From positions 1,575,501 to 1,639,500 of the forward strand of contig NZ_CP053557.1 of NCBI RefSeq assembly GCF_014524545.1: 64,000 bases of DNA, written 5' to 3'. The position numbers and the translations under genes are program-made. The notes under the pieces are model-generated. The model was not told the DNA's origin, did no database searches, and worked only from the letters and a program-made list of their open reading frames with translations. Source of the DNA: Exiguobacterium sp. Helios (GTDB lineage Bacteria > Bacillota > Bacilli > Exiguobacteriales > Exiguobacteriaceae). Each line of letters begins with the position of its first letter. Position 1 is the stretch's first letter. Below are positions 44,251 to 52,327 of this stretch, in pieces.

Positions 44251-44868
44251 ATGCTATATATCTATCTCGAGGAGCATACCAATCATACGAAAGTGATCAA
44301 GGACCGCTATCTAGATATTGAGGAACCAGATCGCATCAAGTCGATCTATTCGATGGGGTGCATCCCGAATGATGAGAAAAGAGATTACCAAGGTGACTCG
44401 AACACTGTATTGAAGCACTTTTTGATGCGCTTGAATAGTTATCCAGTCTTCTTGACGTTTGGTGGCGGGTTTACAGATGAGGATGTAGAGGCGTTCTTTC
44501 AGCAGGAGAAGTTGTCTTACACGAAGTTTCAACCGCATAAGCGCAGACCTTATTACAGCGTTCAAGTGAACGATGCAGGCGAACTGGAACGTCTGTTGGA
44601 CGAAACGTACTGGTATGCCGCTGCTAACAATTTTTACTTCCTTTCGTTTAAGAATCTCCTGACTTTTGAATCGAGGATGATCAGACGATGGTTCTTTAAA
44701 AGGGAAATGATTGTTCCTGTTGTTAATACGACGGAAGAGATGTCCTTCATTACGATTGAGCATGATTTCATGGGCTATTATCTGTTTTCGAATGAAGCCT
44801 GTTTTGATACAGAGGACAAGGTGAAAGCGTTTCTGCCTGAAGGTGACGGCATCGATTACTATGAGTAA
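44251..44868 (+). CDS. Immunity-like family protein (TYW family), member E
   Basis: 205 residues, acidic. Opening YIYLEEHTNHTKVIKDRYLD; RLNSYPVFLTFGGGFTDE near 60; LLDETYWYAAANNFYFLSFK near 115; IVPVVNTTEEMSFITIEHDF near 155. Very close to member D, so the pair is a recent tandem duplication. ATG 44251 follows GGAGGGAG; an in-frame ATG at 44188 lacks an RBS. Followed by the 44914 gene. Confidence 0.75.
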   Translation: MLYIYLEEHTNHTKVIKDRYLDIEEPDRIKSIYSMGCIPNDEKRDYQGDSNTVLKHFLMRLNSYPVFLTFGGGFTDEDVEAFFQQEKLSYTKFQPHKRRPYYSVQVNDAGELERLLDETYWYAAANNFYFLSFKNLLTFESRMIRRWFFKREMIVPVVNTTEEMSFITIEHDFMGYYLFSNEACFDTEDKVKAFLPEGDGIDYYE

Positions 44869-44913
44869 GAGAAAGCAAAGCCGGAAAACCTTAAAGAAAG
44901 GAGAGACGAAAAT

Positions 44914-45309
44914 ATGTTTGGTATCAGTACGAGCTTAAAAGAAGTTCCGGAAGAAGAAAAGGATATTCTCCGTTACCCGATTCGCGTCCACATTTTTTTG
45001 ATTCAAGACTTCTCCAGCGTTTCTGATTGTTGTGATTTACTGATTCATTTGGATTCCTATTCTGATAAATTGTTTTTAGCAAGAGAAGTAAACGAGCTGA
45101 TTGGAATTTGTGAACTACTTATTCAACGGTATTGTACGCCGAAGGAAGCATGGTTAGTGAATCAGGCACATTATTATCCAAACGAACCTTGGATGATCCA
45201 TCAATCAAATGAGTTAATAATGGAGCTACATCAATTTTTAGAATTGCTTAAGCGAATGTGCATCGAGTCTGTATACCAGAACGCGTTGATTTGTTTTTGG
45301 GGTGACTGA
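44914..45309 (+). CDS. Hypothetical protein, half of a convergent paralogue pair
   Basis: 131 residues, helical. DILRYPIRVHIFLIQDFSSV, then LLIHLDSYSDKLF, ELIGICELL and LKRMCIESVYQNALI. The - strand gene at 45354 has the same series (HLQIFLYRD, LLIQLDEYEDKLF, ELLGICEVL, LKGMCIQAVYQDRLI), so the two are paralogues placed tail to tail. AAAGGAGAG precedes the ATG. No known family. Confidence 0.65.
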   Translation: MFGISTSLKEVPEEEKDILRYPIRVHIFLIQDFSSVSDCCDLLIHLDSYSDKLFLAREVNELIGICELLIQRYCTPKEAWLVNQAHYYPNEPWMIHQSNELIMELHQFLELLKRMCIESVYQNALICFWGD

Positions 45310-45353
45310 TTCACTAAATTGTAATCCGTTAATTTATTGCTTAAAAATCACTC

Positions 45354-45710
45354 TCAGGATAATCCTAGGAATAAAATCAGTCGATCTTGATAAACAGCCT
45401 GTATACACATACCTTTTAATTTTTGCAAAAAATAATGCAAATCTTGAATGAGAGGGTCTGCTGACTTCAACCTCCATGGTTCATGAGGGAAACAATGTCG
45501 ATGAGAAAGAACCTCACAAATACCAAGGAGTTCAAGGACTTCAGTTGGCTTGAATAATTTATCTTCGTATTCATCCAGTTGGATGAGTAAAGCACAGCGG
45601 TGTTTAATGACCTCAGCATCCCGATATAAAAAAATCTGTAGGTGATCAGGATAAATTAACGTCTCCTCTTGATCTGAAATATCGATTAAATCGTTTCTAA
45701 TCAAAAACAT
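45354..45710 (-). CDS. Hypothetical protein, other half of the convergent pair
   Basis: 118 residues, paralogue of the protein at 44914 on the opposite strand; stops lie about 45 bp apart. Conserved LLIQLDEYEDKLF and GMCIQAVYQDRLILFLG. The start is ATG 45710, eight bases from GGAGG; the TTG at 45716 is too near. Probably a product of an inverted duplication. Next - strand gene upstream is 21 bp away, so both may be one operon. Confidence 0.65.
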   Translation of the reverse strand: MFLIRNDLIDISDQEETLIYPDHLQIFLYRDAEVIKHRCALLIQLDEYEDKLFKPTEVLELLGICEVLSHRHCFPHEPWRLKSADPLIQDLHYFLQKLKGMCIQAVYQDRLILFLGLS

Positions 45711-45731
45711 CTGCAAATCCTCCTTCGTATT

Positions 45732-46154
45732 TTAGTTATATGTAGGTTTCAATAGTAAATAACGAGGTGGTGCCCCAAATGATTGTTCTGCCTCGAAGTA
45801 AGCCAGTTCACCAGGGATGCAGGAAATGATGGAGGAAAAGCCAAATCCGACGGCATGTTCAAGTGCTTCTTTCAAAGATAATTCTTTTCCATTAATCCAT
45901 TCATTCTCTGACAAACAGTAACAGGTATCTGGTGCACCATGTTGTTTTAATAAGTCATAAATATCTTCATGCCACGAATTGGGTGGGGGGATTTCAATCA
46001 AGTAGTCATTTTTGAGCATATTTTTATACAAGTGGTCCAGTCGATAAAGAGCTTGATCTCGTTTTTTAGGCGAAAACAGTTCATGGAGTACACGTTCTTG
46101 CACCCGTTTGACGAAGAATGATTTAACGATAATCGTTTCCTGTTCTTTATTCAT
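45732..46154 (-). CDS. Hypothetical protein, 140 residues
   Basis: 140 residues. The C-terminal half ELSLKEALEHAVGFGFSSII then SCIPGELAYFEAE is a pattern I have seen in unassigned Bacillales proteins; the N-terminus is helical and basic. AGAAAGGAAATC precedes the ATG. Likely co-transcribed with 45354. Function unknown. Confidence 0.65.
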   Translation of the reverse strand: MNKEQETIIVKSFFVKRVQERVLHELFSPKKRDQALYRLDHLYKNMLKNDYLIEIPPPNSWHEDIYDLLKQHGAPDTCYCLSENEWINGKELSLKEALEHAVGFGFSSIISCIPGELAYFEAEQSFGAPPRYLLLKPTYN

Positions 46155-46258
46155 GTGATGATTTCCTTTCTATTCAAACACTTCAGCATGAAGATTCATT
46201 AAAAGTTCAAATACTTTGTGAGTATCATAGTAATCTCGTATGAGAAGGAGACGAAAAT

Positions 46259-46936
46259 TTGAATTACATATCAGCAGGATATTTTCTTGTTATGCCAACA
46301 CCCCGTAAAGATTATATGGATGAAAAGGTTGTTCCCGAAACCGTGCTATCAGTGAGTGATTGTCTCTGTAATCAATATCCTAATACCAGTATCTTATGGG
46401 GGAATTCTGAAGTGAATAGAGAACGCTAAATGGATCAACTTGGTCTTTCGCTTAACAACTTTCAGTTATTCGAACATTGGATAGAAGAACATAGGAATAC
46501 TGGTGATGTTTTGTTTCCTCAAGTCTTTTCTGATTTACATACTGCGGAAGAATTTTTAAAGCGTTTTTTGATTCATCTACCTGGTATACGCATCATCAGC
46601 ATCGGATTACCTGAACAGTATATAGTAGATTTTCTTAAAGATGTAGAATTATTCAGCAGTAAAAATCCTGAACCATATGGAGTGGAAAAAATGTTGTCAC
46701 AGCACCACCCACCTGGGATAGAGGGAGCAAAAAAAGTAGGATACGAAGTTTTGGGATTTGACTCTGGCTCGTTTCATTCCTATTTATGTAATGGATTAGA
46801 GCGTGATTTGCATCAGCATTTTAATTTTTCACTAAATCGTTATGGGTTGATTGATTCGATAGAAGAAGCTGATCGTTATTCAGATTATTGTAATGCATTG
46901 GGTGAGGACACAGAATCCGTACTATGGTCTCCGTGA
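46259..46936 (+). pseudogene. Hypothetical gene split by an in-frame TAA
   Basis: TTG 46259, eight bases from AAGGAG, opens a 56-codon frame (NYISAGYFLVMPTPRKDY) that stops at TAA 46427-46429. The very next codon, in the same frame, is ATG 46430, and the frame continues for 168 residues (MDQLGLSLNNFQLF to VLWSP). There is no RBS before 46430. The simplest reading is one gene of about 225 codons broken by a single nonsense codon; two coupled genes are the alternative. No family recognised. Confidence 0.6.
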
Positions 46937-47003
46937 GCTATTTTTGAATACAAGAAAAGAAGAGCAAATAAGAATTAACGATTGATATAACTAAGGAGAT
47001 AAT

Positions 47004-47288
47004 ATGAATCAGTCAATATTAATTAGATATTTCATCGCAGCATTTGTGATTAACATAAGTTTGTGGGTTATGATAAGATTTTCAATCGATGAGTTAGTTT
47101 CTGATAAACGTATTTTATCTGCTTTTTTTATGATTACCATTTGGTCAATATTTTTCTTGCCGATCAAGAGACTGGATGTTTATAAGAACCAAACGATACC
47201 TTATTGGACGTTTAACCTATTTATGACGCTTGGGATGATTTTAATCACCATTATCTGTTTTTCTGTACTTATAGTCGTATTCCCGTGA
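47004..47288 (+). CDS. Three-helix membrane protein, 94 residues
   Basis: 94 residues with three helices (about 7-27, 36-55, 68-93). TAAGGAGATA precedes the ATG. AT-rich. No family recognised; like other small membrane genes of the area it is alone. Confidence 0.6.
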   Translation: MNQSILIRYFIAAFVINISLWVMIRFSIDELVSDKRILSAFFMITIWSIFFLPIKRLDVYKNQTIPYWTFNLFMTLGMILITIICFSVLIVVFP

Positions 47289-47298
47289 AAATATTTAA

Positions 47299-47400
47299 AT
47301 TCGAAAAAAATATATCGAACAGCATCGAGCGAATCAATTCGAAAATCTATTATTCGACACGGATGAATTAGTAGACTTCAATCGTAAGCCTTTCGTGTAA
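47299..47400 (+). pseudogene. C-terminal gene remnant
   Basis: After a TAA at 47296 the frame RKKYIEQHRANQFENLLFDT followed by DELVDFNRKPFV runs to TAA 47398-47400, with charged, protein-like composition but no start codon or RBS. I take it for the last 34 codons of a deleted gene. The rest of 47289-47715 holds only a terminator-like hairpin and the promoter of the next gene. Confidence 0.35.
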
Positions 47401-47479
47401 GAGGCTTTAAAATTTCATAATTAATTGTTGCGATCAAGAGAAGTACGGTCAATCCATTAAAACTCACGATAATCAAACG

Positions 47480-47512
47480 AAGCCTACATATAATCAGCGA
47501 TGTCGGCTTTTT
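47480..47512 (+). terminator. Stem-loop terminator
   Basis: Arms 47480-47489 and 47500-47509 pair at 9 of 10 positions and are followed by T-rich sequence. Confidence 0.6.
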
Positions 47513-47715
47513 CTGTATGTAGTATTCCTAAGCATCTTGTCGATAACCGACTGGGAGAATCACGTTCCTTGAATACGATCTCTAAATATTTAATTTGGGA
47601 TTTTTTTCATGAGTGAAACTTAATAAAGGAAAATATCGTATTTAGTATATAATATCTTTATCAAAATAAACTTGCTATCTAATGAAAATGAATACATATC
47701 TTGGAGGAACCGCTC

Positions 47716-47973
47716 GTGATCTTACCATTCATCGGTCTTGCCGCCGGACTCTTTTTGTTGATGTTAGGAACGTACTTCATCCGATGTAAGCATGCGAACA
47801 AAACGCCGCTATCCGGGCATGGAGACGGGGTCGATCATGTCGATTCGTTTTTGCTCAGTCTTCTCTTATCAATTGGTGTCATCCTCTTTAGTTCATTATC
47901 CGTCAGACAATACGGTTATTTCTGTTTAGCAGGAGGGGTACTTTTACTGTATGGTGTCAACGAAGTTTGGTAA
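47716..47973 (+). CDS. Three-helix membrane protein, 85 residues
   Basis: 85 residues with three helices (about 3-22, 42-58, 64-80). The GTG start at 47716 is nine bases from GGAGG. Unrecognised. Small loop contains SGHGDGVDHVD, acidic and His-bearing, which might bind metal but nothing else supports that. Confidence 0.6.
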   Translation: MILPFIGLAAGLFLLMLGTYFIRCKHANKTPLSGHGDGVDHVDSFLLSLLLSIGVILFSSLSVRQYGYFCLAGGVLLLYGVNEVW

Positions 47974-48081
47974 GGAAAAGAGAAGAAATAATAGGCGGGC
48001 ATCATTCATCACACACGACTGAAGGTGTAGGATGCAGTCTTAAAAAATTATATATACAGCAATGTAAAGGGAGCTACCAGC

Positions 48082-48708
48082 ATGGTGCAATTATTGAAGC
48101 AAATTGACGATGAAGTCTATCATGTCGTCTATCACCAAGAAGGACGCACGTTATTCGTCAGGGAAGGTGTTGCCCGGAAAGAACCGGCCCTGAATAGTGA
48201 GGACATGATTGAAATTAACGAGGAGACGGCGACTGTTCGAATTCCTTTTAAAAATACATTTGCCGCCTATCGTCAGAAAAAAGAATGGATGCGTCAAAAG
48301 ATGGAGGAGGGGTACTTGAAAGCACCTTTTTCTCAATCTGAGGCGATGAACTACCGCGCAGATCGGCGCAACATCAAATTACGTCTCCTGAGTGCTCTCT
48401 TGCTCATGCTGTGCGGATTATCGACATTGACCGGTCTGTTACCGATCCCGGGATATATTCCGCTTGTGTTCTTATCTTTCTTTTATCCGATCTATATTGA
48501 AGGGAAAACAGCCCGTGCCCGTTTTTATCGTTGGTCGGGAGGCGTATTCTTTTTTGTATTGGCCGGTTCATCAAAAGATTATTTAGAACCATTTAATCTT
48601 TCTGCCAACGGAACCGTCTGCCTTATCGCAGGATTCATCCTCTTGCTGTACACGACTCAACAATTAAAGGAACTTACGACGAAGGAGATCACACCGCATG
48701 AAGGATAA
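48082..48708 (+). CDS. WGR-like domain protein with membrane helices
   Basis: 208 residues. Residues 1-90: VYHVVYHQEGRTLFVREGV then KKEWMRQKMEEGYLKAPF, the WGR-like pattern. Residues 100-195: four helices. AAAGGGAG precedes the ATG. Its end overlaps the next gene of the same architecture by 11 bp, so the two are coupled and may form a hetero-oligomer. Confidence 0.65.
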   Translation: MVQLLKQIDDEVYHVVYHQEGRTLFVREGVARKEPALNSEDMIEINEETATVRIPFKNTFAAYRQKKEWMRQKMEEGYLKAPFSQSEAMNYRADRRNIKLRLLSALLLMLCGLSTLTGLLPIPGYIPLVFLSFFYPIYIEGKTARARFYRWSGGVFFFVLAGSSKDYLEPFNLSANGTVCLIAGFILLLYTTQQLKELTTKEITPHEG

Positions 48709-49381
48709 ACAAGAATCACTGATTCAATTAAAACGAGAGATCAGTCAAACCGTCGATTACTGGGTCTGTTACCGGGTGGGGCGGACGCTTTATCAGGTCT
48801 CCGTCCAAGAGCAGGCCAATGGTCAAACGAACGAAGGGGAGGTCACGACAGAGCGGTTCCCGTTCTATTTTGGCATGAAACAGCGGATGCGTCAGTTGGC
48901 CGAAGAAAAAGAAGCACTCGGCTTTCGACCGCTGACAGAGGCAGAACAGGCAGCGCACGTCATTGATGAACCGGAAGAACCACCTCTTGATCCTGGCTTT
49001 TTTGAGCCGGCCATTCGTTTGGCGTGGCTGCTCCTTGGACTCGGGATTCTCTTGTTCGTCCTTCCTTACGAGAGGCTTAATAATTTTGCATTCGGTTTAG
49101 GACTTTACGTCTGGTATGAGACATTTGGTCAGGTTGGTCTGCCGAAATTTTTCCGGCGGTATTTTCACGGAATGTTTGGTGCATTGATGGTATTGCAAGT
49201 CTTGTCCGCTTTTGAACTGGAGCGGGAAGTACAGCCATACTACGCCAGTTTATCTGTTTTGTCCGCGGTCATGTTGGTGTTACTTGTCGTGCAGTACCAT
49301 TTGAAAGAAACGGATCAAATCGGACAAGATAAACGTGTCAGTAGACGCAAAATTACAGAGTATCCGGATTTCGATGAGTGA
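48698..49381 (+). CDS. WGR-like domain protein with membrane helices
   Basis: 227 residues. Residues 14-95: VDYWVCYRVGRTLYQVSVQE then RQLAEEKEALGFRPLTEAEQ. An acidic Pro-rich linker follows (EPEEPPLDPGF), then three or four helices (about 115-205) and a basic tail. AAGGAG precedes ATG 48698, inside the end of the 48082 gene. Third membrane copy of this architecture. Confidence 0.65.
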   Translation: MKDKQESLIQLKREISQTVDYWVCYRVGRTLYQVSVQEQANGQTNEGEVTTERFPFYFGMKQRMRQLAEEKEALGFRPLTEAEQAAHVIDEPEEPPLDPGFFEPAIRLAWLLLGLGILLFVLPYERLNNFAFGLGLYVWYETFGQVGLPKFFRRYFHGMFGALMVLQVLSAFELEREVQPYYASLSVLSAVMLVLLVVQYHLKETDQIGQDKRVSRRKITEYPDFDE

Positions 49382-49508
49382 AACTGAAAATCCCATGCAC
49401 TCAACTTTCGGAAGACTGGTGGATGGAACAATCCTGTAAAATATAGGTAGCACATTAATATGCACGATTCATGAACTGAATCAGTCTATCGAAAAAGGGA
49501 GTGATGTC

Positions 49509-49817
49509 ATGGACGTACAACGGAATTCTGATTTTATCTTTGAGCTTTTGTTGGTCATCTGGGTAATAGGAGCGATCGTTGTCATCACTAGTCAAGCTCG
49601 GAACACGAAAACCTTAAAAGAAAGTCTGTTCAGAGGAACACTTGTCAACTTTATCTATACACTGATTATCTCCCTAATCTGGTTTTTTGAAGTCGCGATT
49701 GATGGAGTCAGTCAGGTTCTGGTCGTTTATTTCTTCGTTGGTATCTTTCTGATTCTTGAGGCGTTTCTCCTGATTGTTCTCTTGCTGGTTAAACGTAAAA
49801 AACTAACGAACTTTTAA
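49509..49817 (+). CDS. Three-helix membrane protein, 102 residues
   Basis: 102 residues, three helices (about 8-27, 44-64, 72-94) and a basic end (KRKKLTNF). GGGAG precedes ATG 49509. No family recognised. Confidence 0.6.
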   Translation: MDVQRNSDFIFELLLVIWVIGAIVVITSQARNTKTLKESLFRGTLVNFIYTLIISLIWFFEVAIDGVSQVLVVYFFVGIFLILEAFLLIVLLLVKRKKLTNF

Positions 49818-49835
49818 CACATAATGGAGTTAAGC

Positions 49836-50043
49836 GTGAATCGATATACCTGGGTCACCCATAATGCTACACAACTGTCCATGCTCGATATGAGACGACG
49901 GGCGATTTCATTATTAGTGAAACACATCGTGCGTCTGGAAGAACCGAGAGCAAAATCGAGTATGTTGCTCCATATCGGTATGTTGTATCTTGTCGGGACA
50001 GTCAAGAGGCTCTAGTTCAGATGGAAACGTTTATTGATCCGAC
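49836..50043 (+). pseudogene. Frameshifted hypothetical gene
   Basis: GTG 49836 is preceded by GGAGTTAAGC and reads MNRYTWVTHNATQLSML, then the better coding frame jumps by one near 49886: RYETTGDFIISETHRASGRT, IEYVAPYRYVVSCRDSQEAL, ending near a strong hairpin at 50041. The second frame has no start of its own and would run into the hairpin. Read together it is one gene of about 70 codons with a frameshift. No family recognised. Confidence 0.5.
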
Positions 50044-50096
50044 GTATAGAAAAAGAAGAAAACGAGTAAAATCGTTTTCTTCTTTTTCTATACGTC
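50041..50096 (+). terminator. 25-bp perfect stem terminator
   Basis: Arms 50041-50065 and 50072-50096 are perfect complements over 25 bp with a 6-base loop. It separates the broken gene upstream from the ankyrin gene, whose RBS begins about 30 bp later. Confidence 0.8.
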
Positions 50097-50140
50097 ACGA
50101 TATCATTCGCTTTGACGACAGTCGAAAAAGGAGAGACGAC

Positions 50141-50917
50141 ATGACTAAAAAATCCATTCAAGATTATGCTTTTTTCGGAAATATCAAAAAGGTGAAGACC
50201 TGTATCGAGCGCGGAGATGATTTGAATACGCTCGATGAAGAAGGATCTTCCGCACTGCACTGGGCAGTCGAGGAAGGGTATGACGAAATCGTCACGCTGT
50301 TGCTTAATAATGGGGCGGATATCAACCAACGCGATAAGGATGGTCTGACACCGTTGCATCTCGCCTTGTATGAAAAGCAGGGTGAAATCGCAATCCAACT
50401 GATTGACCGCGGTGCTGCCCTTGATTTTGACGGGGACGGCTTTACGGCACTGCATTTTATCGCTGCCCGTTCCGGGAATAAACGGGTTCTCCGGCGATTA
50501 CTGGAAGACCGGACACATGTGGATTGGCAGACAGATAGTGGAGAAGGGCATACGCCGCTGCATTATGCGGCTCAAGAAGGAAAGACAAAGAAAATTCGTA
50601 TGCTGGTGGAAGCGGGAGCCGATGTCAACCGGATGGAAATGAACGGCTTTGCACCACTCCATTTGGCGACCGGGGAGGGGCATGTCAAAGCGCTACAGGC
50701 ATTACTGGCAGCAGGAGCCGACATGGAAATCGAAAATCCGTTAAATGAGAACAATACCCCGTTGATGCTGGCGAGTCAGTACGGCTTAACCGAAATCACC
50801 AAATTATTGTTGGAGCATGGTGCAGATCGACAGCATCCAGACGCGGAAGGAAGAACGGCACTCGACTTTGCCGTCAAACACCGTTATCCGGAAATCGTAG
50901 CTTTATTACAAACTTAA
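50141..50917 (+). CDS. Ankyrin repeat protein
   Basis: 258 residues, soluble. Seven consecutive ankyrin repeats of about 33 residues start near 32 and end at the C-terminus, each with the TPLHLA-type opening (SALHWAVEEG, TPLHLALYEK, TALHFIAARS, TPLHYAAQEG, APLHLATGEG, TPLMLASQYG, TALDFAVKHR) and GAD turns. ATG 50141 has AAAGGAG upstream. Ankyrin proteins act by binding partners; in Gram-positive bacteria stand-alone ones are sometimes immunity proteins. A membrane gene follows 16 bp later. Confidence 0.92.
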   Translation: MTKKSIQDYAFFGNIKKVKTCIERGDDLNTLDEEGSSALHWAVEEGYDEIVTLLLNNGADINQRDKDGLTPLHLALYEKQGEIAIQLIDRGAALDFDGDGFTALHFIAARSGNKRVLRRLLEDRTHVDWQTDSGEGHTPLHYAAQEGKTKKIRMLVEAGADVNRMEMNGFAPLHLATGEGHVKALQALLAAGADMEIENPLNENNTPLMLASQYGLTEITKLLLEHGADRQHPDAEGRTALDFAVKHRYPEIVALLQT

Positions 50918-50933
50918 GCAGGAGGAAATCGAT

Positions 50934-51167
50934 GTGAAGAAATGGATTGGGGTCTTGATTATCGTCCAGACGGTTTTGTTTAGTATGCTGATCATCCAGC
51001 TCAATAAAATGACGGAGACGATTGCGGCTGTGGGATCAATGATTGCTACGAAAGAAGGGGATCTTGCCTGGGGAGGGGGATTACCGGTAACGGATTATAT
51101 CCTATTCGGAATCTTGATTTGCTTAGGTATTTTTCTTCTTATACCGGAAGAGAAAATAAAGCGGTAA
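50934..51167 (+). CDS. Small two-helix membrane protein
   Basis: 77 residues with helices at about 5-22 and 53-70 and a Gly-rich loop (AWGGGLPVTD). GTG start at 50934, eight bases from AGGAGG. Probably coupled to the ankyrin gene. Unrecognised. Confidence 0.65.
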   Translation: MKKWIGVLIIVQTVLFSMLIIQLNKMTETIAAVGSMIATKEGDLAWGGGLPVTDYILFGILICLGIFLLIPEEKIKR

Positions 51168-51293
51168 TCCACATGAATTCTGTTCAACAACGGCATCCGG
51201 ACGTGATAAACTGAAGGCATGGAATATATTTACTTATTTCCTTGGGATAAAAAATGACTGAAGCATAATCCACATAAAAAAGGACGTGAACGT

Positions 51294-52145
51294 ATGAAAA
51301 AGGTAACGGTTCGAAAAGCGATGGCGAGTACGCTTGTAACGGCTCTTGTATTGACGGGAGTCGGAGTTAACAGCAATGTAGCGGACGCGGCGACCAAGAC
51401 AACCCAAGTCGCCAAGAAAAAATTCGACTACAAAAAGTATCGCGCCAAACAAACGAAAGTTGTGGCATCGTACGGCAGCACACTCTTCCATATGGGGAAT
51501 CTGGGCGGAATCAAAGTACCGGACTACATCACGGATTCTGTGTACCGCACCAAATTGGAAGCGTATAACAAAAAATCAATACAGTATATGACGGATCGGA
51601 AGAAGGCACGAAAAGAAGCGGAAGCCTTGAAAAAGCTGATTAAAGAAGTGAACACTCAGAAGGAAAGAAAGGCTGCGGACAAACGAATTGCGGCGTTGAA
51701 AAAAGAAACCATTCGTTTGACGAAGGCGGAAAAGGTGTTGACCAAAGAAGGACAGGCGCTGTACAAAGTGATCGTTGACTACGAAAATAAGCAAATCAAG
51801 TTATTTGAAGGTCAGTACGGATCCATTACAAAAGCCTTAACGGTTCTCGACTATAAGGACTACGCCAATCGTTTGAAAGCTTACCTGGATGCCAATAACT
51901 TCAGTGCAGACGAGAAAATCGAAATCATGGATCAAGTATATGATCGATTACTTTACGCACGGGAAGACGCATCGGAAATCGTCGGAGACAAACGCGGTGC
52001 AATCAGACTGCTGGTTTACGCCGGGAAATTTGAAGAAGCGAATCAACTGTTTGTGAATACAAAAGAAACAATCCTGGTACAAGAGAATGCCCGATTGGAT
52101 GCGTTATACACAAAAATCATTGAAGTCTACATGACGAAAAAGTAA
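51294..52145 (+). CDS. Secreted Lys-rich helical protein
   Basis: 283 residues. A Sec signal peptide (KKVTVRKAMAS then LVTALVLTGVG) with cleavage likely after VADA near 33. The mature protein is highly charged and helical (RKKARKEAEALKKLIKEVNT, KTIRLTKAEKVL) and should form coiled coils, probably attached to the cell wall by charge. I recognise no domain; SbsC-like S-layer proteins are one comparison. AAAGGA precedes the ATG. A terminator follows. Confidence 0.75.
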   Translation: MKKVTVRKAMASTLVTALVLTGVGVNSNVADAATKTTQVAKKKFDYKKYRAKQTKVVASYGSTLFHMGNLGGIKVPDYITDSVYRTKLEAYNKKSIQYMTDRKKARKEAEALKKLIKEVNTQKERKAADKRIAALKKETIRLTKAEKVLTKEGQALYKVIVDYENKQIKLFEGQYGSITKALTVLDYKDYANRLKAYLDANNFSADEKIEIMDQVYDRLLYAREDASEIVGDKRGAIRLLVYAGKFEEANQLFVNTKETILVQENARLDALYTKIIEVYMTKK

Positions 52146-52166
52146 AAAAAAGTCTGACTTTACAAC

Positions 52167-52197
52167 AAAAAGCATCTTTTTGGGATGCTTTTTTTAT
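52167..52197 (+). terminator. Rho-independent terminator
   Basis: Arms 52167-52176 and 52184-52193 form a perfect 10-bp stem followed by a T-run. Confidence 0.85.
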
Positions 52198-52327
52198 TTA
52201 TTTTCATTGAGACGATTTATCGTAAAAAAGGAAGGTGCGTTTTTTGAAATTGGTCAGTCCATTTTTATTACTTATCAAGCGATTTCGTGAAAATTATAAG
52301 AAAAAACAGGCCTCTAATTTCTTATTT

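Noticed and set aside
49814-50005. - strand ORF of 63 codons
   Set aside because: Antisense to the broken + strand gene and without an RBS.
29844-51167. Search for a toxin gene (LXG, RHS, WXG100, deaminase, nuclease) in the immunity-like array
   Set aside because: No long ORF or recognisable toxin motif was found; only small genes are present.
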